Positions 53,667-64,000 of a stretch of 64,000 nucleotides of DNA are shown here, one piece after another. Position 1 is the first letter of the stretch, and every line of letters starts with the position of its first letter. The DNA comes from Dichetophora obliterata (lineage: Eukaryota > Arthropoda > Insecta > Diptera > Sciomyzidae), in NCBI GenBank assembly GCA_963920525.1, contig OY986436.1, forward strand, positions 7,894,001 to 7,958,000. Reading direction: 5' to 3'. Made by a program: the position numbers and the translations under genes. The notes below the pieces were generated by a model. The model was not told the DNA's origin. It ran no database searches and worked only from the letters and a program-made list of their open reading frames with translations.

Positions 53667-56600
53667 ACTACATATCAGATAAGGACGATTCATGCATTAA
53701 AATGAGCACCAGGTCCTCGTCCTTAAGAAGGGATACTCCTTTGTCCAAATGCCGTTTGCTCTATCTCTTGTAGTTTAGGAGTTGTAGAACACTTTTTGGA
53801 GTGGAAGCTGGCCAAAAACATGTGCTTTTTCCGTCATAACTCCCAAACCATACATCCTACAAGGACGATTTATACACCAAATTGTTTCTAATACATATAT
53901 ACACAAGACTGCATATTCAGAAAAAAGTTTTCTGGAATTTGATTTTTTTTTCAAGAATCTTAGTTAAAATTTTTTACATGAATCATAGTTTTTGACTTGG
54001 TTTTTTGCGATTTTTTTGATTTTTTAGCCATAACTTTTAAACCATACATCATAAAAGGACGATTTATGCATCAAAATGTTCCTTAAGCTACTGCCCACAA
54101 GACTATAATTTTTAAATAATTTTAAAAATTAGATTTCATGTTAATTTCATGGGCCCTTTTTTGTCAATTTTTATTTTTTTTATTTATTTTCTAAAATAAA
54201 AACTACATATCAGATAAGGACGATTCATGCATTAAAATGAGCACCAGGTCCTCGTCCTTAAGAAGGGATACTCCTTTGTCCAAATGCCGTTTGCTCTATC
54301 TCTTGTAGTTTAGGAGTTGTAGAACACTTTTTGGAGTGGAAGCTGGCCAAAAACATGTGCTTTTTCCGTCATAACTCCCAAACCATACATCCTACAAGGA
54401 CGATTTATACACCAAATTGTTTCTAATACATATATACACAAGACTGCATATTCAGAAAACAGTTTTCTGGAATTTGATTTTTTTTCAAGAATCTTAGTTA
54501 AAATTTTTTACATGAATCATAGTTTTTGACGTGGTTTTTTGCGATTTTTTTGATTTTTTAGCCATAACTTCTAAACCATACATCATAAAAGGACGATTTA
54601 TGCATCAAAATGTTCCTTAAGCTACTGCCCACAAGACTGTATCCTTAAAATAATTTTAAAAATTAGATTTCATGTTAATTTCATGTGCCCTTTTTTGTCA
54701 ATTTTTATTTTTTTTATTTATTTTCTAAAATAAAAACTACATATCAGATAAGGACGATTCATGCATTAAAATGAGCACCAGGTCCTCGTCCTTAAGAAGG
54801 GATACTCCTTTGTCCAAATGCCGTTTGCTCTATCTCTTGTAGTTTAGGAGTTGTAGAACACTTTTTGGAGTGGAAGCTGGCCAAAAACATGTGCTTTTTC
54901 CGTCATAACTCCCAAACCATACATCCTACAAGGACGATTTATACACCAAATTGTTTCTAATACATATATACACAAGACTGCATATTCAGAAAAAAGTTTT
55001 CTGGAATTTGATTTTTTTTCAAGAATCTTAGTTAAAATTTTTTACATGAATCATAGTTTTTGACGTGGTTTTTTGCGATGTTTTTGATTTTTTAGCCATA
55101 ACTTCTAAACCATACATCATAAAAGGACGATTTATGCATCAAAATGTTCCTTAAGCTACTGCCCACAAGACTGTATCCTTAAAATAATTTTAAAAATTAG
55201 ATTTCATGTTAATTTCATGTGCCCTTTTTTGTCAATTTTTATTTTTTTTATTTATTTTCTAAAATAAAAACTACATATCAGATAAGGACGATTCATGCAT
55301 TAAAATGAGCACCAGGTCCTCGTCCTTAAGAAGGGATACTCTTTTGTCTAAATGCCGTTTGGTCTATCTCTTGTAGTTTAGGAGTTGTAGAACACTTTTT
55401 GGAGTGGAAGCTGGCCAAAAACATGTGCTTTTTCCGTCATAACTCCCAAACCATACATCCTACAAGGACGATTTATACACCAAATTGTTTCTAATACATA
55501 TATACACAAGACTGCATATTCAGAAAAAAGTTTTCTGGAATTTGATTTTTTTTCAAGAATCTTAGTTAAAATTTTTTACATGAATCATAGTTTTTGACGT
55601 GGTTTTTTGCGATTTTTTTGATTTTTTAGCCATAACTTCTAAACCATACATCATCAAAGGACGATTTATGCATCAAAATGTTCCTTAAGCTACTGCCCAC
55701 AAGACTGTATCCTTAAAATAATTTTAAAAATTAGATTTCATGTTAATTTCATGTGCCCTTTTTTGTCAATTTTTATTTTTTTTTATTTATTTTCTAAAAT
55801 AAAAACTACATATCAGATAAGGACGATTCATGCATTAAAATGAGCACCAGGTCCTCGTCCTTAAGAAGGGATACTCCTTTGTCCAAATGCCGTTTGCTCT
55901 ATCTCTTGTAGTTTAGGAGTTGTAGAACACTTTTTGGAGTGGAAGCTGGCCAAAAACATGTGCTTTTTCCGTCATAACTCCCAAACCATACATCCTACAA
56001 GGACGATTTATACACCAAATTGTTTCTAATACATATATACACAAGACTGCATATTCAGAAAAAAGTTTTCTGGAATTTGATTTTTTTTCAAGAATCTTAG
56101 TTAAAATTTTTTACATGAATCATAGTTTTTGACTTGGTTTTTTGCGATTTTTTTGATTTTTTAGCCATAACTTTTAAACCATACATCATAAAAGGACGAT
56201 TTATGCATCAAAATGTTCCTTAAGCTACTGCCCACAAGACTATAATTTTTAAATAATTTTAAAAATTAGATTTCATGTTAATTTCATGGGCCCTTTTTTG
56301 TCAATTTTTATTTTTTTTATTTATTTTCTAAAATAAAAACTACATATCAGATAAGGACGATTCATGCATTAAAATGAGCACCAGGTCCTCGTCCTTAAGA
56401 AGGGATACTCCTTTGTCCAAATGCCGTTTGCTCTATCTCTTGTAGTTTAGGAGTTGTAGAACACTTTTTGGAGTGGAAGCTGGCCAAAAACATGTGCTTT
56501 TTCCGTCATAACTCCCAAACCATACATCCTACAAGGACGATTTATACACCAAATTGTTTCTAATACATATATACACAAGACTGCATATTCAGAAAACAGT

Positions 56601-57941
56601 TTTCTGGAATTTGATTTTTTTTCAAGAATCTTAGTTAAAATTTTTTACATGAATCATAGTTTTTGACGTGGTTTTTTGCGATTTTTTTGATTTTTTAGCC
56701 ATAACTTCTAAACCATACATCATAAAAGGACGATTTATGCATCAAAATGTTCCTTAAGCTACTGCCCACAAGACTGTATCCTTAAAATAATTTTAAAAAT
56801 TAGATTTCATGTTAATTTCATGTGCCCTTTTTTGTCAATTTTTATTTTTTTTATTTATTTTCTAAAATAAAAACTACATATCAGATAAGGACGATTCATG
56901 CATTAAAATGAGCACCAGGTCCTCGTCCTTAAGAAGGGATACTCCTTTGTCCAAATGCCGTTTGCTCTATCTCTTGTAGTTTAGGAGTTGTAGAACACTT
57001 TTTGGAGTGGAAGCTGGCCAAAAACATGTGCTTTTTCCGTCATAACTCCCAAACCATACATCCTACAAGGACGATTTATACACCAAATTGTTTCTAATAC
57101 ATATATACACAAGACTGCATATTCAGAAAAAAGTTTTCTGGAATTTGATTTTTTTTCAAGAATCTTAGTTAAAATTTTTTACATGAATCATAGTTTTTGA
57201 CGTGGTTTTTTGCGATGTTTTTGATTTTTTAGCCATAACTTCTAAACCATACATCATAAAAGGACGATTTATGCATCAAAATGTTCCTTAAGCTACTGCC
57301 CACAAGACTGTATCCTTAAAATAATTTTAAAAATTAGATTTCATGTTAATTTCATGTGCCCTTTTTTGTCAATTTTTATTTTTTTTATTTATTTTCTAAA
57401 ATAAAAACTACATATCAGATAAGGACGATTCATGCATTAAAATGAGCACCAGGTCCTCGTCCTTAAGAAGGGATACTCTTTTGTCTAAATGCCGTTTGGT
57501 CTATCTCTTGTAGTTTAGGAGTTGTAGAACACTTTTTGGAGTGGAAGCTGGCCAAAAACATGTGCTTTTTCCGTCATAACTCCCAAACCATACATCCTAC
57601 AAGGACGATTTATACACCAAATTGTTTCTAATACATATATACACAAGACTGCATATTCAGAAAAAAGTTTTCTGGAATTTGATTTTTTTTCAAGAATCTT
57701 AGTTAAAATTTTTTACATGAATCATAGTTTTTGACGTGGTTTTTTGCGATTTTTTTGATTTTTTAGCCATAACTTCTAAACCATACATCATCAAAGGACG
57801 ATTTATGCATCAAAATGTTCCTTAAGCTACTGCCCACAAGACTGTATCCTTAAAATAATTTTAAAAATTAGATTTCATGTTAATTTCATGTGCCCTTTTT
57901 TGTCAATTTTTATTTTTTTTTATTTATTTTCTAAAATAAAA
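53667..57941 (+). repeat. Second four-monomer higher-order block, two tandem copies
   Basis: Monomers 28-31 and 32-35 share the order: a variant with GACTATAATTTTTAAAT and CATGGGCCC; an AGAAAACAGTTTTC variant; a plain variant; then the CTCTTTTGTCTAAATGCCG variant. The block is a different four-mer from the one at 45657-49928. Confidence 0.75.
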
Positions 57942-60900
57942 ACTACATATCAGATAAGGACGATTCATGCATTAAAATGAGCACCAGGTCCTCGTCCTTA
58001 AGAAGGGATACTCCTTTGTCCAAATGCCGTTTGCTCTATCTCTTGTAGTTTAGGAGTTGTAGAACACTTTTTGGAGTGGAAGCTGGCCAAAAACATGAGC
58101 TTTTTCCGTCATAACTCCCAAACCATAAATCCTACAAGGACGATTTATGCACCAAATTGTTTCTAATACATATATACACAAGACTGCATATTCAGAAAAA
58201 AGTTTTCTGGAATTTGATTTTTTTTCAAGAATCTTAGTTAAAAATTTTTACATGAATCATAGTTTTTGACGTGGTTTTTTGCGATTTTTTTGATTTTTTA
58301 GCCATAACTTCTAAACCATACATCATAAAAGGACGATTTATGCATCAAAATGTTCCTTAAGCTACTGCCCACAAGACTGTATCCTTAAAATAATTTTAAA
58401 AATTAGATTTCATGTTAATTTCATGTGCCCTTTTTTGTCAATTTTTATTTTTTTTATTTATTTTCTAAAATAAAAACTACATATCAGATAAGGACGATTC
58501 ATGCATTAAAGTGAGCACCAGGTCCTCGTCCTTAAGAAGGGATACTCCTTTGTCCAAATGCCGTTTGCTCTATCTCTTGTAGTTTAGGAGTTGTAGAACA
58601 CTTTTTGGAGTGGAAGCTGGCCAAAAACATGTGCTTTTTCCGCATAACTCCCAAACCATACATCCTACAAGGACGATTTATACACCAAATTGTTTCTAAT
58701 ACATATATACACAAGACTGCATATTCAGAAAAAAGTTTTCTGGAATTTGATTTTTTTTCAAGAATCTTAGTTAAAATTTTTTACATGAATCATAGTTTTT
58801 GACGTGGTTTTTTGCGATGTTTTTGATTTTTTAGCCATAACTTCTAAACCATACATCATAAAAGGACGATTTATGCATCAAAATGTTCCTTAAGCTACTG
58901 CCCACAAGACTGTATCCTTAAAATAATTTTAAAAATTAGATTTCATGTTAATTTCATGTGCCCTTTTTTGTCAATTTTTATTTTTTTTATTTATTTTCTA
59001 AAATAAAAACTACATATCAGATAAGGACGATTCATGCATTAAAATGAGCACCAGGTCCTCGTCCTTAAGAAGGGATACTCCTTTGTCCAAATGCCGTTTG
59101 CTCTATCTCTTGTAGTTTAGGAGTTGTAGAACACTTTTTGGAGTGGAAGCTGGCCAAAAACATGTGCTTTTTCCGTCATAACTCCCAAACCATACATCCT
59201 ACAAGGACGATTTATACACCAAATTGTTTCTAATACATATATACACAAGACGGCATATTCAGAAAACAGTTTTCTGGAATTTGATTTTTTTTCAAGAATC
59301 TTAGTTAAAATTTTTTACATGAATCATAGTTTTTGACGTGGTTTTTTGCGATTTTTTTGATTTTTTAGCCATAACTTCTAAACCATACATCATAAAAGGA
59401 CGATTTATGCATCAAAATGTTCCTTAAGCTACTGCCCACAAGACTGTATCCTTAAAATAATTTTAAAAATTAGATTTCATGTTAATTTCATGTGCCCTTT
59501 TTTGTCAATTTTTATTTTTTTTATTTATTTTCTAAAATAAAAACTACATATCAGATAAGGACGATTCATGCATTAAAATGAGCACCAGGTCCTCGTCCTT
59601 AAGAAGGGATACTCCTTTGTCCAAATGCCGTTTGCTCTATCTCTTGTAGTTTAGGAGTTGTAGAACACTTTTTGGAGTGGAAGCTGGCCAAAAACATGTG
59701 CTTTTTCCGTCATAACTCCCAAACCATACATCCTACAAGGACGATTTATACACCAAATTGTTTCTAATACATATATACACAAGACTGCATATTCAGAAAA
59801 CAGTTTTCTGGAATTTGATTTTTTTTCAAGAATCTTAGTTAAAATTTTTTACATAATCATAGTTTTTGACGTGGTTTTTTGCGATGTTTTTGATTTTTTA
59901 GCCATAACTTCTAAACCATACATCATAAAAGGACGATTTATGCATCAAAATGTTCCTTAAGCTACTGCCCACAAGACTGTATCCTTAAAATAATTTTAAA
60001 AATTAGATTTCATGTTAATTTCATGTGCCCGTTTTTGTCAATTTTTATTTTTTTTATTTATTTTCTAAAATAAAAACTACATATCAGATAAGGACGATTC
60101 ATGCATTAAAATGAGCACCAGGTCCTCGTCCTTAAGAAGGGATACTCCTTTGTCCAAATGCCGTTTGCTCTATCTCTTGTAGTTTAGGAGTTGTAGAACA
60201 CTTTTTGGAGTGGAAGCTGGCCAAAAACATGTGCTTTTTCCGTCATAACTCCCAAACCATACATCCTACAAGGACGATTTATACACCAAATTATTTCTAA
60301 TACATATATACACAAGACTGCATATTCAGAAAAAAGTTTTCTGGAATTTGATTTTTTTTCAAGAATCTTAGTTAAAATTTTTTACATGAATCATAGTTTT
60401 TGACGTGGTTTTTTGCGATGTTTTTGATTTTTTAGCCATAACTTCTAAACCATACATCATAAAAGGACGATTTATGCATCAAAATGTTCCTTAAGCTACT
60501 GCCCACAAGACTGTATCCTTTAAATAATTTTAAAAATTAGATTTCATGTTAATTTCATGTGCCCTTTTTTGTCAATTTTTATTTTTTTTATTTATTTTCT
60601 AAAATAAAAACTACATATCAGATAAGGACGATTCATGCATTAAAATGAGCACCAGGTCCTCGTCCTTAAGAAGGGATACTCCTTTGTCCAAATGCCGTTT
60701 GCTCTATCTCTTGTAGTTTAGGAGTTGTAGAACACTTTTTGGAGTGGAAGCTGGCCAAAAACATGTGCTTTTTCCGTCATAACTCCCAAACCATACATCC
60801 TACAAGGACGATTTATACACCAAATTGTTTCTAATACATATATACACAAGACTGCATATTCAGAAAAAAGTTTTCTGGAATTTGATTTTTTTTCAAGAAT

Positions 60901-63900
60901 CTTAGTTAAAATTTTTTACATGAATCATAGTTTTTGACGTGGTTTTTTGCGATTTTTTTGATTTTTTAGCCATAACTTCTAAACCATACATCATAAAAGG
61001 ACGATTTATGCATCAAAATGTTCCTTAAGCTACTGCCCACAAGACTGTATCCTTAAAATAATTTTAAAAATTAGATTTCATGTTAATTTCATGTGCCCTT
61101 TTTTGTCAATTTTTATTTTTTTTATTTATTTTCTAAAATAAAAACTACATATCAGTTAAGGACGATTCATGCATTAAAATGAGCACCAGGTCCTCGTCCT
61201 TAAGAAGGGATACTCCTTTGTCCAAATGCCGTTTGCTCTATCTCTTGTAGTTTAGGAGTTGTAGAACACTTTTTGGAGTGGAAGCTGGCCAAAAACATGT
61301 GCTTTTTCCGTCATAACTCCCAAACCATACATCCTACAAGGACGATTTATACACCAAATTGTTTCTAATACATATATACACAAGACTGCATATTCAGAAA
61401 AAAGTTTTCTGGAATTTGATTTTTTTTCAAGAATCTTAGTTAAAATTTTTTACATGAATCATAGTTTTTGACGTGGTTTTTTGCGATGTTTTTGATTTTT
61501 TAGCCATAACTTCTAAACCATACATCATAAAAGGACAATTTATGCATCAAAATGTTCCTTAAGCTACTGTCCACAAGACTGTATCCTTAAAATAATTTTA
61601 AAAATTAGATTTCTTGTTAATTTCATGTGCCCTTTTTTGTCAATTTTTATTTTTTTTATTTATTTTCTAAAATAAAAACTACATATCAGATAAGGACGAT
61701 TCATGCATTAAAATGAGCACCAGGTCCTCGTCCTTAAGAAGGGATACTCCTTTGTCCAAATGCCGTTTGCTCTATCTCTTGTAGTTTAGGAGTTGTAGAA
61801 CACTTTTTGGAGTGGAAGCTGGCCAAAAACATGTGCTTCTTCCGTCATAACTCCCAAACCATACATCCTACAAGGACGATTTATACACCAAATTGTTTCT
61901 TATACATATATACACAAGACTGCATATTCAGAAAAAAGTTTTCTGGAATTTGATTTTTTTTCAAGAATCTTAGTTAAAATTTTTTACATGAATCATAGTT
62001 TTTGACGTGGTTTTTTGCGATTTTTTTGATTTTTTAGCCATAACTTCTAAACCATACATCATAAAAGGACGATTTATGCATCAAAATGTTCCTTAAGCTA
62101 CTGCCCACAAGACTGTATCCTTAAAATAATTTTAAAAGTTAGATTTCATGTTAATTTCATGTGCCCTATTTTGTCAATTTTTATTTTTTTTATTTATTTT
62201 CTAAAATAGAAACTACATATCAGATAAGGACGATTCATGCATTAAAATGAGCACCAGGTCCTCGTCCTTAAAAAGGGATACTCCTTTGTCCAAATGCCGT
62301 TTGCTCTATCTCTTGTAGTTTAGGAGTTGTAGAACACTTTTTGGAGTGGAAGCTGGCCAAAAACATGTGCTTTTTCCGTCATAACTCCCAAACCATACAT
62401 CCTACAAGGACGATTTATGCACCAAATTGTTTCTAATACATATATACACAAGACTGCATATTCAGAAAAAAGTTTTCTGGAATTTGTTTTTTTTTCAAGA
62501 ATCTTAGTTAAAATTTTTTACATGAATGAATCATAGTTTTTGACGTGGTTTTTTGCGATTTTTTTGATTTTTTAGCCATAACTTCTAAACCATACATCAT
62601 AAAAGGACGATTTATGCTTAAAAATGTTCCTTAAGCTACTGCCCACAAGACTGTATCCTTAAAATAATTTTAAAAATTAGATTTCATGTTAATTTCATGT
62701 GCCCTTTTTTGTCAATTTTTATTTTTTTTATTTATTTTCTAAAATAAAAACTACATATCAGATAAGGACGATTCATGCATTAAAATGAGCACCAGGTCCT
62801 CGTCCTTAAGAAGGGATACTCCTTTGTCCAAATGCCGTTTGCTCTATCTCTTGTAGTTTAGGAGTTGTAGAACACTTTTTGGAGTGGAAGCTGGCCAAAA
62901 ACATGTGCTTTTTCCGTCATAACTCCCAAACCATACATCCTACAAGGACGATTTATACACCAAATTGTTTCTAATACATATATACACAAGACGGCATATT
63001 CAGAAAACAGTTTTCTGGAATTTGATTTTTTTTCAAGAATCTTAGTTAAAATTTTTTACATGAATCATAGTTTTTGACGTGGTTTTTTGCGATTTTTTTG
63101 ATTTTTTAGCCATAACTTCTAAACCATACATCATAAAAGGACGATTTATGCATCAAAATGTTCCTTAAGCTACTGCCCACAAGACTGTATCCTTAAAATA
63201 ATTTTAAAAATTAGATTTCATGTTAATTTCATGTGCCCTTTTTTGTCAATTTTTATTTTTTTTATTTATTTTCTAAAATAAAAACTACATATCAGATAAG
63301 GACGATTCATGCATTAAAATGAGCACCAGGTCCTCGTCCTTAAGAAGGGATACTCCTTTGTCCAAATGCCGTTTGCTCTATCTCTTGTAGTTTAGGAGTT
63401 GTAGAACACTTTTTGGAGTGGAAGCTGGCCAAAAACATGTGCTTTTTCCGTCATAACTCCCAAACCATACATCCTACAAGGACGATTTATACACCAAATT
63501 GTTTCTAATACATATATACACAAGACGGCATATTCAGAAAACAGTTTTCTGGAATTTGATTTTTTTTCAAGAATCTTAGTTAAAATTTTTTACATGAATC
63601 ATAGTTTTTGACGTGGTTTTTTGCGATTTTTTTGATTTTTTAGCCATAACTTCTAAACCATACATCATAAAAGGACGATTTATGCATCAAAATGTTCCTT
63701 AAGCTACTGCCCACAAGACTGTATCCTTAAAATAATTTTAAAAATTAGATTTCATGTTAATTTCATGTGCCCTTTTTTGTCAATTTTTATTTTTTTTATT
63801 TATTTTCTAAAATAAAAACTACATATCAGATAAGGACGATTCATGCATTAAAATGAGCACCAGGTCCTCGTCCTTAAGAAGGGATACTCCTTTGTCCAAA

Positions 63901-64000
63901 TGCCGTTTGCTCTATCTCTTGTAGTTTAGGAGTTGTAGAACACTTTTTGGAGTGGAAGCTGGCCAAAAACATGTGCTTTTTCCGTCATAACTCCCAAACC

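Larger units (their letters stand above)
39243..64000 (+). repeat. Satellite DNA array, ~534-bp monomer, 46 full copies plus a partial
   Basis: Using ACTACATATCAGATAAGG as phase marker, complete monomers start at 39248, 39783, 40317, 40852 and so on to 63284. A partial forty-seventh starts at 63818 and runs off the window. The spacing is 533-535 bp (mean 534.1). All copies are in the same orientation, with no interruption by transposons. Monomers differ by a handful of substitutions and one-base indels. Each contains three subunits anchored by AAGGACGATT (for example 39977, 40169 and 40331, then 40511), spaced 192, 162 and 180 bp. There is no coding capacity. The size and homogeneity suggest a centromeric, pericentromeric or other heterochromatic satellite, but location cannot be read from sequence. 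Confidence 0.97.

Noticed and set aside
39243..64000. CRISPR-like appearance of regularly spaced repeats
   Set aside because: The whole 534-bp unit is conserved with no unique spacers, and the surrounding genome is eukaryotic.

Overview
The window looks like intergenic or intronic DNA from an AT-rich insect genome, most likely a fly. The evidence is the transposon families present (Ty3/gypsy, BEL/Pao, RTE-like and I/Jockey-like LINEs, mariner, hAT, PIF/Harbinger), CAA/GTT microsatellites, spliceosomal introns of 50-200 bp, and a broken glycogen branching enzyme copy that resembles the dipteran enzyme. No complete host gene is visible. The only host-gene candidate is a possible first coding exon at 5808-5839.

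Layout. Positions 1-14 kb are a graveyard of small DNA transposons and retroelement pieces: an internally deleted hAT element with an 8-bp target duplication, a ~1.1 kb foldback cluster, two related 3-bp-TSD MITEs (one carrying a nested second MITE), a 317-bp deletion derivative of a Tc1/mariner-type element, a BEL/Pao pol fragment, an RTE-type LINE fragment split by a MITE, and several other terminal-inverted-repeat elements. Positions 13.6-15.5 kb are transposon-poor. Positions 15.5-19.4 kb hold an apparently intact PIF/Harbinger element. It has two converging spliced genes: a 410-aa DDE transposase and a 301-aa Myb/SANT-like protein with a C-terminal coiled coil. Positions 19.5-27.5 kb are noncoding with a ~600-bp (TTTTTA)n tract next to a LINE 3' end, a (CAA)n tract, an AATATG-type minisatellite and a dispersed repeat pair.

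Positions 27.9-36.2 kb form a nest. An antisense copy of the 5' half of a glycogen branching enzyme gene lies between two same-strand pieces of an RTE-type LINE. That copy was later interrupted by a 4.3-kb Ty3/gypsy element with apparently identical 165-bp LTRs and a 5-bp target duplication. A separate 5'-truncated LINE follows on the minus strand. Positions 37.36-38.65 kb are a 1286-bp mariner with its catalytic triad intact but a late nonsense codon.

From about 39.24 kb to the end of the window (and beyond it) lies one uninterrupted satellite array: 46 complete monomers of about 534 bp plus a partial one, all in the same orientation. Each monomer is built from three diverged subunits averaging 178 bp. 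Diagnostic variants show that monomers were further amplified in blocks of two, three and four. This array is the most striking feature of the window. I saw no CRISPR, operon, rRNA or intact tRNA gene.
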